DNA of 36,483 nt, from assembly GCA_023474025.1 (NCBI GenBank), contig JAMCYH010000029.1, forward strand, positions 1 through 36,483, written 5' to 3'. Under the pieces are notes generated by a model. That model was not told the DNA's origin and did no database searches. It worked only from the letters and a program-made list of their open reading frames with translations. Each line of letters begins with the position of its first letter. The stretch's first letter is position 1. The DNA is from Deltaproteobacteria bacterium (lineage in GTDB: Bacteria > Desulfobacterota > Desulfomonilia > Desulfomonilales > Desulfomonilaceae). Positions 25,506 to 33,982 of this stretch are shown piece after piece. The position numbers and the translations under genes were made by a program.

Positions 25506-26957
25506 ATGAACGATCTCGAAAACCATCCTTTATATAAAATAATGCATCCGAAGAATATCGCCTTTTGGGGCGCGTCCAGCAATCCCATGTCAATGGGCAG
25601 CATTCAGTTGTCGAGTTTGTTGATGCTTGGCTTTGAGGGCCAAGTATACCCGATTCATCCCAGAGACAAGGAGATTAAAGGTTTAAAGGCCTACTCCAGA
25701 ATTGAGGATGTACCCGAAAAAGTTGATCTGGCAATACTCGTAATTCCCACAACTATTGTAGCCGATGTTTTGGAAGATTGTGGAAAAGCCGGGATTAATA
25801 GAGCAATTATCGTTTCAGCGGGTTTTTCCGAAAAAGAGGGTGACGATGGAAAAGATTTACAGGCAAAAATAATACTTATAGCCCAGAAGTACGGGATCCA
25901 ATTTATTGGTCCGAACTGCATAGGTGTCGTCAATTCCCACATAAAACTTAACACAACTTTTAATCCTTATGAAGCTTCGGCTGGTTTTATTGGGATGGCT
26001 TCCCAAAGTGGTAGTTTCATTACCCAAATGTTCGGTCATCTGTCAAAATTTGGGCTCGGTTTTAGTCAGGCTTTTAGTCTGGGAAATGAAGCAATGATCG
26101 ATTTGTGCGACTGTATAGAATATTTGGCCCTTTGCCCGGAAACTAAAGTAATTGGTCTGTATATAGAGGGTATCCGAAGAGGGCGATTTTTTCTGGAAGT
26201 TGCCAAGAAGGTTTCAAAAATTAAACCAATAGTCGCCTATTATGTAGGGGGGTCAAAGGCAGGAGGACGCGCCGGGAAGTCACACACTGGCGCTCTGGCC
26301 GGTCCTGATCGTTTATATAATGGGGTCTTTAATCAGTGTGGAATAATTAGGGCCCAATCGATTGAGGAACTTTTTGATTTTTGTTATGTACTGGGGACTC
26401 AGCCCCTGCCCAAAGGAAACCGGCTTGGGATCCTTACTCATTCAGGTGGTCCAGGCGCTGCGGCGGCTGACAGATCGGAGAGGTCCAGCCTCGAACTTTC
26501 CGAGTTGGCGCCTACCACACTGGAGGCCCTTGCGCCTTTGCTCCCCCATACAGCCAGCGTCAAAAATCCTGTGGATCTGACATTCGCGAGAAATCTAAAT
26601 GATTACATGTCTACCTTACCAAGAATATTACTTAAGGACGACAATATCGATCTGTTGTTTCTCTACACTTTAATGCCCCAACAACGCGTGATGCAGGGAG
26701 TAGTGGAATCCGGTCAGGGTTCTGAGCAGGCGAGTCAATTCGTTCATGCCTATATAAAGGAACAAGCCGCCGCGGCGGCTGACTTGCTCAGTGAATTTGG
26801 AAAACCTACGATAGGTGGAACTTTTTGTGACAGGTCAGAATTGTTTGTCCGGGAATTGCAAGACCATGGTATGACAGTATTACCTAGCCCTGAGCGAGCT
26901 GTGACCGCTCTAGGGGCCCTGTGCCGTTATGCCCGCTGGAGAAGAATTTTTTCTTAG
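25506..26957 (+). CDS. ADP-forming acyl-CoA synthetase, alpha subunit (CoA-binding/CoA-ligase domains)
   Basis: The product has 483 residues. It has the N-terminal CoA-binding Rossmann-type domain (NIAFWGASSNPMSMGS, GPNCIGVVNS), then succinyl-CoA-synthetase-like ligase domains (MASQSGSFITQM, GRAGKSHTGALAG). The latter contains the phosphorylated histidine of this family, about H260. It corresponds to the alpha part of acetyl/acyl-CoA synthetase (ADP-forming), which makes ATP from an acyl-CoA, ADP and phosphate, or the reverse. No ATP-grasp beta domain is present here or next door, so the partner must be elsewhere. The ATG at 25506 has AAGGAG seven bases upstream; an ATG at 25446 in frame lacks one. 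Confidence 0.88.
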   Translation: MNDLENHPLYKIMHPKNIAFWGASSNPMSMGSIQLSSLLMLGFEGQVYPIHPRDKEIKGLKAYSRIEDVPEKVDLAILVIPTTIVADVLEDCGKAGINRAIIVSAGFSEKEGDDGKDLQAKIILIAQKYGIQFIGPNCIGVVNSHIKLNTTFNPYEASAGFIGMASQSGSFITQMFGHLSKFGLGFSQAFSLGNEAMIDLCDCIEYLALCPETKVIGLYIEGIRRGRFFLEVAKKVSKIKPIVAYYVGGSKAGGRAGKSHTGALAGPDRLYNGVFNQCGIIRAQSIEELFDFCYVLGTQPLPKGNRLGILTHSGGPGAAAADRSERSSLELSELAPTTLEALAPLLPHTASVKNPVDLTFARNLNDYMSTLPRILLKDDNIDLLFLYTLMPQQRVMQGVVESGQGSEQASQFVHAYIKEQAAAAADLLSEFGKPTIGGTFCDRSELFVRELQDHGMTVLPSPERAVTALGALCRYARWRRIFS

Positions 26958-27007
26958 AGTGTAAATAAACTTAGCGGAAAGGATCACATGATGGTCGAAT
27001 ACGACTT

Positions 27008-27970
27008 TTAGTCTCGGGGAAGGCCATATCCATTAGGACATCCCTTAATATGCCATGACCATAGAGCTTTCCAAACCTCGAATTTGGCGTGAAGTTTTTC
27101 GAAAAGGCCAAGGGTAATCAGATTTATACCACCATAAGCTATAAAGTTTATTCCCAAATTCAGCATTACGACTGTTTTCAGAAAACGCTTCGCCATAGAT
27201 CCATAAAACTTTTCGAAAAAGATATAACGTGAACGGTAGAACTCTATTCTGGCTGCAGAAGCATAGGACTTGGCAGAGCCCCCTTGAAGATGAACAGCCC
27301 TGGCCTTGGGTTCATGTGTGACCCTCCAGCCAGCCAAACGCAGCCTAAGGGCCAGATCTGTTTCTTCAAAAAAGAAAAAATAGCTGGGATCAAATCCTCC
27401 TACCTCATTGAACGCTCTTCGCCTGACCAGCATTACCGCGCCAATTATTGTTTCAACATCTTTGGGGTGGCTGAGACGCTCGTTTTTCCCTGGATAACGT
27501 TTGGGGAATATCCTTTTAAGAAGGCTCCTGTTTGTAGTTTCCGTAACCAGAGTGGGAGTTGCTTCGAAAGAAGTCTGATTTGTTCCATCCTCGTTTAATA
27601 ATTGAGGACCAACAAGGGCGATGCTTTCGTCGGACTTTACCAGATCCAGCATCCTCGATATGCAGTGTTTATCCAATAGGGCATCAGTGTTGAGCAGTAA
27701 TACAAAATCACCCGTACTCATCGAGAAACCCAGATTGTTTGCTGAGGCAAAACCCAAATTCCTGCCAGCCTCAAAAACAAGAACATCCGGAAATAACTGT
27801 TTGACCCGAGCAACTGAATCGTCGGTCGAACCATTGTCGACAATTATTATCTCCAATGGTTGTTTAATTTCCGATTCCTTGACCCTTGACAAACACTGTA
27901 TTAAAAGGACAGAGGTATTTCTGTTAACAATTATTACTGTTAATTCAGGATTAAATTTGGATTTAGACAT
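27008..27970 (-). CDS. Family 2 glycosyltransferase (rhamnosyltransferase-like)
   Basis: The product of 320 residues is a GT-A fold glycosyltransferase: LTVIIVNRNTSVLLIQCL, IIIVDNGSTDDSVARV, GRNLGFASANNLGF, the NTDA metal site (LLLNTDALLD), and a later FFFFEETDLALRLRLAGWRV segment with the catalytic acidic residues. A C-terminal hydrophobic region (VVMLNLGINFIAYGGINLIT) may attach it to the membrane. It probably adds a sugar to a lipid-linked envelope polysaccharide; donor and acceptor are unknown. It lies 39 bases after moaA on the same strand and converges with the acyl-CoA synthetase gene. Confidence 0.92.
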   Translation of the reverse strand: MSKSKFNPELTVIIVNRNTSVLLIQCLSRVKESEIKQPLEIIIVDNGSTDDSVARVKQLFPDVLVFEAGRNLGFASANNLGFSMSTGDFVLLLNTDALLDKHCISRMLDLVKSDESIALVGPQLLNEDGTNQTSFEATPTLVTETTNRSLLKRIFPKRYPGKNERLSHPKDVETIIGAVMLVRRRAFNEVGGFDPSYFFFFEETDLALRLRLAGWRVTHEPKARAVHLQGGSAKSYASAARIEFYRSRYIFFEKFYGSMAKRFLKTVVMLNLGINFIAYGGINLITLGLFEKLHAKFEVWKALWSWHIKGCPNGYGLPRD

Positions 27971-28009
27971 TCTGTAACTTTACTGTTGGCAAACCCCGTG
28001 ACCATATGA

Positions 28010-28999
28010 TTAACCGCCAATCGTGTTCATACCCACATCGATTTTTTCAATGTTTGAAAAGCGGCTAGCAGGTTTCATCAAGACCGCTGCCTCCAAAAAT
28101 GATTCCATTTGGCTATCATCCGGGGAAGTTCTTAAAAATGTCCTGACGTCAATTTCAAGAGGATTCAAGAGGCATGGTCTTAAGAAACCTTTCGCAGTCA
28201 ATCTCATACGATTACATTTCCCACAGAAATGGCCCGACACAGGATCAATGACACCAATTTGTCCCAGGGCCCCATCGAGTTTGAACATTGTTGCCGGACC
28301 GTCCAATTTGGATCGTTCGACAGGATTCAATTTGCCAAAAGCGCTTTCGATTATCTTTAATGTGTCTTTAGCGCTGAAAGAATCAGGTGAATTTGGAGGA
28401 GGGATCTCGGCTCCGAACGGCATCCTCTCGATAAACCTGACATCAACTGGTTTATCTATAGTTAACCTTGCAAAATCAGGAACGTCCCGTTCATTAATTC
28501 CTTTGAGCAAAACAACATTTATCTTGATTGGATCAAAACCAACGTCAAGGCTGGCCTCAATTCCTTTCAGGACGCGATACAATTCATCAGCGCCAGTAAT
28601 TGAACGAAAACAGTCACGTCTGAGTGTGTCCAGACTGATGTTTACTCTTTTCAAGCCGGCCTTGCGAAGGGACAAGGCCATATCCTGAAGCTTGGACCCG
28701 TTGGTGGTCAGCGCCACATCTTCAAGTCCCGTTTCTGAAACCAATCTGGAGATAAAATCCAGTACCCCTCGTCTTACAAGAGGTTCGCCTCCGGTAATAC
28801 GAACTTTACGCATTCCAAGGTTTTTAGCCACTTTGGCTATTCTGAGAATTTCTTCATATCTCAGGATATCGCTGTGGGAAACTAGGGGCACTCCCTCGGC
28901 GGGCCTACAATAAATACACCTGAAATTGCAAAGATCTGTAATTGATATACGAAAATAATCAATTGTCCTTCCATGGAGATCAATAAGTTTCGATTGCAT
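28010..28999 (-). CDS. moaA: GTP 3',8-cyclase (molybdenum cofactor synthesis protein A)
   Basis: The product of 329 residues is MoaA, the radical SAM enzyme that rearranges GTP in the first step of molybdopterin synthesis. The N-terminal cluster motif is CNFRCIYC (C24, C28, C31), the SAM site follows in RITGGEPLVR, and the C-terminal GTP-binding cluster cysteines are in CGKCNRMRLTAKGFLRPC. The chain ends in Gly-Gly, the conserved C-terminal tail needed for activity. I chose ATG 28999; a TTG at 29011 would add four residues. It follows the thiD-thiN fusion after about 140 bases and precedes the glycosyltransferase. Confidence 0.96.
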   Translation of the reverse strand: MQSKLIDLHGRTIDYFRISITDLCNFRCIYCRPAEGVPLVSHSDILRYEEILRIAKVAKNLGMRKVRITGGEPLVRRGVLDFISRLVSETGLEDVALTTNGSKLQDMALSLRKAGLKRVNISLDTLRRDCFRSITGADELYRVLKGIEASLDVGFDPIKINVVLLKGINERDVPDFARLTIDKPVDVRFIERMPFGAEIPPPNSPDSFSAKDTLKIIESAFGKLNPVERSKLDGPATMFKLDGALGQIGVIDPVSGHFCGKCNRMRLTAKGFLRPCLLNPLEIDVRTFLRTSPDDSQMESFLEAAVLMKPASRFSNIEKIDVGMNTIGG

Positions 29000-29138
29000 A
29001 TCTTGAACCAAATGTAGAGGATTTTAGACGCCGTAATGAAAAAATTTAATGTATTTAAATTAAATCGTTTCATTCTAATAGGCAAATTTCATCGGAACAT
29101 GGGAAGCTCGTAACTCGTTTAAGAGACCTTTCTCCTAA

Positions 29139-30461
29139 CTACAACTTTGCTACCAAATCTACGATTGAGGACGGGTCCTTACCAAATAGTCTTATGAGCG
29201 GGACTTTTCCGACAGATCCTTTATCAAAAATGGCGTCAGGCACCTTACCGAGTTCTTCCATGACATCCTGGACTCCCCAAGCCAAGGTACTACCTTCTTC
29301 ACTTTGCAAGTCAGGTGGTGTCCTGCTTCTGTCAAATTCGGCAACCTGAAATCCTAACGAGCGGATTCTCTTCACCAGAGTTTTGGAATAACCTATTGTC
29401 ATTGCAGCCCGGCGATCAGGATCGTATTCCATAGCAGCCAGAACAAGATGATGAATCTGACGGGAAGCCCCGAATCGTGCGCTTTTTAAGGTATCGATCG
29501 TATTGATCAATCGGACTATTCTTCCTGGAAATGAAGCCACATCGTTGACGGTCTCCGCATACGGGATCGCATAAGCCAGATTGGACTGCACTTCGGGTAT
29601 AAGGTGGCCGATATTGAGGCGTTTCAGTCTCTCCAAAGCCTTGTCCAATTCCTCTATTACACGGGTTCTGGCGGTCTCCCGAGCTATGGAGGCATAATGG
29701 TTCAACGGCCCTATTCCCTTGCCAATACCCAATGAAAATCTCAATGCCCTGTAAAGATACCTCTTGGCCTTATCAATGCACTCCATTACAGGTAACCCTC
29801 TTGCCAGGAATGTTGATATCGCTGCGGACAAAGTACAGCCGGTACCGTGGGTATGTCGGGTCCGAACTCGTGACGTCTCGAATTCATAGTAATGCTGCCC
29901 GTCATGGAGAACATCTACAGGAGCGTCTTTCAAATGCCCTCCTTTGACCAGTACGAACTTGGGACCCATTTTTTGTAATTTTTTGGCAGCTTTCTTCATG
30001 TCATCGATGTTTTTTATTTCTTTCCCAAAAAAAATTTCGGCTTCAGGGATATTGGGGGTGAGCAAATAGCAAATAGGAAACAGTTTAGCGACCATTGCTT
30101 CCTGGCCTGATTCATCCAGCAAAGTTGAGTTTGTTTTGGATTTCATTACAGGGTCAACTACCAGCTTTGCAACCTTATGTGTTACCAACTGGTTTGCGAC
30201 GGCTTTTACTATTGCTCCATTTCCAAGCATTCCGGTCTTTACACAATCAGCGCCTATATCACTAAGCACAGCATCAATTTGTCTGGCCACTAACTCCGGA
30301 TCTACGAGCTTGACAGAGTGCGCGCCCAACGTGTTCTGAGCGGTAATGGCGGTGATAGCGCTCAGGCCATACCCCCCTAGCGATAATATGGTTTTGAGGT
30401 CCGCTTGTATCCCCGCTCCTCCCCCCGAATCCGATCCGGCTATTGAAAGGATCTTGTTCAT
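29139..30461 (-). CDS. thiD: Fused hydroxymethylpyrimidine (phosphate) kinase ThiD and thiamine-phosphate synthase ThiN
   Basis: The product of 440 residues joins two thiamine-synthesis enzymes. Residues 1 to about 262 are ThiD (ILSIAGSDSGGGAGIQADLK; anion-hole segment HTHGTGCTLSAAI), which phosphorylates HMP and HMP-phosphate. Residues about 270-440 are a ThiN domain (GRIVRLINTIDTLKSARFGA, MEYDPDRRAAMTIGYS), a thiamine-phosphate synthase not related to ThiE. AGGGA stands seven bases before the ATG at 30461; a longer frame to 30542 has no support. The 5' half lies in the duplicated 1,853-bp unit, and this is the intact copy. I found no TPP riboswitch motif upstream. Confidence 0.95.
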   Translation of the reverse strand: MNKILSIAGSDSGGGAGIQADLKTILSLGGYGLSAITAITAQNTLGAHSVKLVDPELVARQIDAVLSDIGADCVKTGMLGNGAIVKAVANQLVTHKVAKLVVDPVMKSKTNSTLLDESGQEAMVAKLFPICYLLTPNIPEAEIFFGKEIKNIDDMKKAAKKLQKMGPKFVLVKGGHLKDAPVDVLHDGQHYYEFETSRVRTRHTHGTGCTLSAAISTFLARGLPVMECIDKAKRYLYRALRFSLGIGKGIGPLNHYASIARETARTRVIEELDKALERLKRLNIGHLIPEVQSNLAYAIPYAETVNDVASFPGRIVRLINTIDTLKSARFGASRQIHHLVLAAMEYDPDRRAAMTIGYSKTLVKRIRSLGFQVAEFDRSRTPPDLQSEEGSTLAWGVQDVMEELGKVPDAIFDKGSVGKVPLIRLFGKDPSSIVDLVAKL

Positions 30462-31651
30462 TTCGTTCCCTAACTTTGCGTCCCTTATTTTTTTAGTTAA
30501 TTGGATGATTGAAATTCTATCAACTGAAGGCAGTTTTCCCAATAAAACAATACAAAATTTTTCTTGAGGTTTGGGAAATAAAATTTACTTTGATAGTATA
30601 TCATGGTTTGATGAATCAAAGGAACAATCTCGGAGATTTAGATTTGAATGAAAATTTAATAAACAAAATGAAACCGGCGCCTATACTTGTCGTTGGAGAT
30701 GTGATGGTGGATGAATATGTTGTCGGCGAAGTTGAAAGAATTTCCCCTGAATCTCCCGTGCCGGTTTTGTTGGCTAAAGACAGACACAGACGCCTTGGAG
30801 GCGCTGGGAACGTTGTCAGAAACGTCGTTTCCATGGGTGGGAATGTGGCTCTGTTTGCCACTATCGGGGGTGACGCCGCAGGAGAATGGTTTAAGAAACA
30901 TTGCGGTGAAATTGGCGTGGACACTTTCTGGCTAAAAACGGAGAGATCAAGGCCAACTACTATCAAAACTAGAATAGTCGCCAGGAATCAACAGATAGTA
31001 AGAATTGACGAAGAATATGTTGGACAAATAGCTTCAGAGATTGAAAAAAAAGTCCTTGACGATATCAGATCAGTTACTCCTCAGGTAAAAGCAGTGATAG
31101 TCTCTGATTACGGGAAAGGCTTTCTGTCTGATTTAATTCTCAACAATCTGTTTGCGATGGCTCATTCCGAAGGTGTTCCATCTCTAGTGGATCCCAAAGG
31201 GTTTGATTTTACTAGATATCGTGGCGCAACTTACGTGACACCGAATATAAGGGAAGCGTCTTTGGCCTCTGGCGTAGAAATAAAAAATGCCAACACTCTT
31301 GAAAAGGCCGGAAGGATACTGCTAGAGCAGACTCAATCCGAAGGTGTAGTCGTTACCCGTGGGAAAGACGGAATTACTCTCATCACCAGGAACAAAATCC
31401 AGGATTTTCCTGTAAAACCTGTTGAGATCGTTGATGTTACAGGCGCAGGGGACACTGTAATCGCAACCCTTGCTCTTGCCGTAGCCAGTGGACTGTCAAT
31501 AGAAGAAGCCGCCCAGATGGCCAACCTGGCTGCTTCGCTGGTCGTTGCCCGTTTTGGAGCGGCTTCCGTGACTCTCGAAGAGATGCTTAATTCCCTCCGC
31601 AACTGGCCCCTTGGTCGAAAGATAATTGCCCGAGACGAGGTAGAACGGACC
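29797..31651. repeat. Tandem duplication, left copy (1,853-bp unit)
   Basis: This stretch is repeated directly at 31650-33504 with an offset of exactly 1,853 bases. All positions that I compared, and all translated segments, are identical. The unit starts inside thiD-thiN, spans the divergent thiD/hldE promoter region, and ends in the linker of hldE. The copies abut with a two-base CC overlap at 31650-31651. No terminal inverted repeats or transposase are seen. Confidence 0.95.
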
Positions 31652-31669
31652 TCTTGCCAGGAATGTTGA
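30611..31669 (+). CDS. Truncated HldE: heptose-7-phosphate kinase domain only (duplicated copy)
   Basis: The product of 352 residues equals the first 347 residues of the full HldE downstream, then ends in five new residues (SCQEC) where the duplication junction at 31651 cuts the gene. The whole ribokinase-type kinase domain is kept (VVGDVMVDEYVVGEVERISP, GGAGNVVRNVVSMGG, DVTGAGDTVIATLAL). The nucleotidyltransferase domain is lost. The product could still make heptose-1,7-bisphosphate, as monofunctional HldA does. It has its own copy of the promoter region, so it may be expressed. Whether it folds and is kept by selection is unknown. The start is placed as in the full gene. Confidence 0.8.
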   Translation: MNQRNNLGDLDLNENLINKMKPAPILVVGDVMVDEYVVGEVERISPESPVPVLLAKDRHRRLGGAGNVVRNVVSMGGNVALFATIGGDAAGEWFKKHCGEIGVDTFWLKTERSRPTTIKTRIVARNQQIVRIDEEYVGQIASEIEKKVLDDIRSVTPQVKAVIVSDYGKGFLSDLILNNLFAMAHSEGVPSLVDPKGFDFTRYRGATYVTPNIREASLASGVEIKNANTLEKAGRILLEQTQSEGVVVTRGKDGITLITRNKIQDFPVKPVEIVDVTGAGDTVIATLALAVASGLSIEEAAQMANLAASLVVARFGAASVTLEEMLNSLRNWPLGRKIIARDEVERTSCQEC

Positions 31670-32314
31670 TATCGCTGCGGACAAAGTACAGCCGGTACCG
31701 TGGGTATGTCGGGTCCGAACTCGTGACGTCTCGAATTCATAGTAATGCTGCCCGTCATGGAGAACATCTACAGGAGCGTCTTTCAAATGCCCTCCTTTGA
31801 CCAGTACGAACTTGGGACCCATTTTTTGTAATTTTTTGGCAGCTTTCTTCATGTCATCGATGTTTTTTATTTCTTTCCCAAAAAAAATTTCGGCTTCAGG
31901 GATATTGGGGGTGAGCAAATAGCAAATAGGAAACAGTTTAGCGACCATTGCTTCCTGGCCTGATTCATCCAGCAAAGTTGAGTTTGTTTTGGATTTCATT
32001 ACAGGGTCAACTACCAGCTTTGCAACCTTATGTGTTACCAACTGGTTTGCGACGGCTTTTACTATTGCTCCATTTCCAAGCATTCCGGTCTTTACACAAT
32101 CAGCGCCTATATCACTAAGCACAGCATCAATTTGTCTGGCCACTAACTCCGGATCTACGAGCTTGACAGAGTGCGCGCCCAACGTGTTCTGAGCGGTAAT
32201 GGCGGTGATAGCGCTCAGGCCATACCCCCCTAGCGATAATATGGTTTTGAGGTCCGCTTGTATCCCCGCTCCTCCCCCCGAATCCGATCCGGCTATTGAA
32301 AGGATCTTGTTCAT
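31496..32314 (-). pseudogene. Truncated thiD running into antisense hldE sequence
   Basis: The first 222 residues are identical to ThiD of the intact thiD-thiN gene, up to STFLARG. At the junction (31650) the frame passes into the reverse strand of the truncated hldE and adds about 50 unrelated residues before a stop at 31496. The C-terminal part of the kinase fold and all of ThiN are missing, so activity is unlikely although the anion-hole segment HTHGTGCT remains. It is convergent with, and overlaps, the truncated hldE by 174 bases. It keeps the AGGGA site and the ATG at 32314. Confidence 0.85.
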
Positions 32315-33504
32315 TTCGTTCCCTAACTTTGCGTCCCTTATTTTTTTAGTTAATTGGATGATTGAAATTCTATCAACTGAAGGCAGTTTTCCCAATAAAA
32401 CAATACAAAATTTTTCTTGAGGTTTGGGAAATAAAATTTACTTTGATAGTATATCATGGTTTGATGAATCAAAGGAACAATCTCGGAGATTTAGATTTGA
32501 ATGAAAATTTAATAAACAAAATGAAACCGGCGCCTATACTTGTCGTTGGAGATGTGATGGTGGATGAATATGTTGTCGGCGAAGTTGAAAGAATTTCCCC
32601 TGAATCTCCCGTGCCGGTTTTGTTGGCTAAAGACAGACACAGACGCCTTGGAGGCGCTGGGAACGTTGTCAGAAACGTCGTTTCCATGGGTGGGAATGTG
32701 GCTCTGTTTGCCACTATCGGGGGTGACGCCGCAGGAGAATGGTTTAAGAAACATTGCGGTGAAATTGGCGTGGACACTTTCTGGCTAAAAACGGAGAGAT
32801 CAAGGCCAACTACTATCAAAACTAGAATAGTCGCCAGGAATCAACAGATAGTAAGAATTGACGAAGAATATGTTGGACAAATAGCTTCAGAGATTGAAAA
32901 AAAAGTCCTTGACGATATCAGATCAGTTACTCCTCAGGTAAAAGCAGTGATAGTCTCTGATTACGGGAAAGGCTTTCTGTCTGATTTAATTCTCAACAAT
33001 CTGTTTGCGATGGCTCATTCCGAAGGTGTTCCATCTCTAGTGGATCCCAAAGGGTTTGATTTTACTAGATATCGTGGCGCAACTTACGTGACACCGAATA
33101 TAAGGGAAGCGTCTTTGGCCTCTGGCGTAGAAATAAAAAATGCCAACACTCTTGAAAAGGCCGGAAGGATACTGCTAGAGCAGACTCAATCCGAAGGTGT
33201 AGTCGTTACCCGTGGGAAAGACGGAATTACTCTCATCACCAGGAACAAAATCCAGGATTTTCCTGTAAAACCTGTTGAGATCGTTGATGTTACAGGCGCA
33301 GGGGACACTGTAATCGCAACCCTTGCTCTTGCCGTAGCCAGTGGACTGTCAATAGAAGAAGCCGCCCAGATGGCCAACCTGGCTGCTTCGCTGGTCGTTG
33401 CCCGTTTTGGAGCGGCTTCCGTGACTCTCGAAGAGATGCTTAATTCCCTCCGCAACTGGCCCCTTGGTCGAAAGATAATTGCCCGAGACGAGGTAGAACG
33501 GACC
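31650..33504. repeat. Tandem duplication, right copy (1,853-bp unit)
   Basis: This is the second copy of 29797-31651 in the same orientation. It contributes the truncated thiD and the 5' two thirds of the intact hldE. The lack of visible differences means the event is very recent, or the sequence is an assembly artefact. The two-base junction overlap fits illegitimate recombination rather than recombination between pre-existing long repeats. Confidence 0.95.
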
Positions 33505-33945
33505 ATAAGAAATCACAGACTGCAGGGTCAGTCTATAGTATTCACTAACGGCTGTTTCGACCTTTTCCATGTAGGACATCTCGAGTTACTCCGTAAGGCC
33601 TCTACGTTTGGAGACGTATTGATAGTGGCTGTGAACTCCGACAAATCCGTGCAAAAAATCAAAGGGGACCAACGACCAATAGTCTGTGAAAAAGATAGGT
33701 TGGAACTTGTGTCAGCCTTAAATTTTGTTGATCATGTGGTTGTTTTCGATGAAAATACTCCTTACAGCCTTATAAAAGAGATAAAACCGGACATTCTGGT
33801 TAAGGGAGAGGACTGGAAAGGAAAAAGAGTAATCGGGGAAGATATTGTAAACGAACGAGGGGGTAGAGTTCAATTTGTAGAACTTGTCAGCGGAGTTTCT
33901 ACCAGTTCCATAATAGAAAAAATTGTTACTAAAAACTCCGGATAG
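32464..33945 (+). CDS. hldE: Bifunctional heptose-7-phosphate kinase / heptose-1-phosphate nucleotidyltransferase
   Basis: The product of 493 residues supplies activated heptose for the LPS inner core. The N-terminal kinase (residues about 17-335; VVGDVMVDEYVV, RISPESPVPVLL, DVTGAGDT) phosphorylates the heptose at C1. The C-terminal adenylyltransferase (about 355-490) has the nucleotidyl-transfer signature GCFDLFHVGHLELLRKA and VKGEDW. Between the two steps a GmhB phosphatase is needed; none is in the window. The open frame reaches back to 32362 but the ATG at 32464 fits the family length best; ATG 32521 is another option. No strong ribosome site is visible at either. Its 5' part is in the duplicated unit. 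Confidence 0.95.
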   Translation: MNQRNNLGDLDLNENLINKMKPAPILVVGDVMVDEYVVGEVERISPESPVPVLLAKDRHRRLGGAGNVVRNVVSMGGNVALFATIGGDAAGEWFKKHCGEIGVDTFWLKTERSRPTTIKTRIVARNQQIVRIDEEYVGQIASEIEKKVLDDIRSVTPQVKAVIVSDYGKGFLSDLILNNLFAMAHSEGVPSLVDPKGFDFTRYRGATYVTPNIREASLASGVEIKNANTLEKAGRILLEQTQSEGVVVTRGKDGITLITRNKIQDFPVKPVEIVDVTGAGDTVIATLALAVASGLSIEEAAQMANLAASLVVARFGAASVTLEEMLNSLRNWPLGRKIIARDEVERTIRNHRLQGQSIVFTNGCFDLFHVGHLELLRKASTFGDVLIVAVNSDKSVQKIKGDQRPIVCEKDRLELVSALNFVDHVVVFDENTPYSLIKEIKPDILVKGEDWKGKRVIGEDIVNERGGRVQFVELVSGVSTSSIIEKIVTKNSG

Positions 33946-33982
33946 GTTCTTGAAAACTATGCGTTCAATATTGGTTTAAGCA

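Noticed and set aside
28023-28688. Plus-strand reading frame of 221 codons
   Set aside because: It is antisense to moaA, which has both cluster motifs and the Gly-Gly end; the plus-strand product has no recognisable pattern.
30462-30610. TPP riboswitch upstream of thiD-thiN
   Set aside because: The conserved CTGAGA and ACCTGA-type elements are absent from the minus-strand leader.
29797-33504. Composite transposon or insertion sequence as source of the duplicated block
   Set aside because: No transposase frame, no terminal inverted repeats and no target-site duplication; all content is thiD, the promoter region and hldE.
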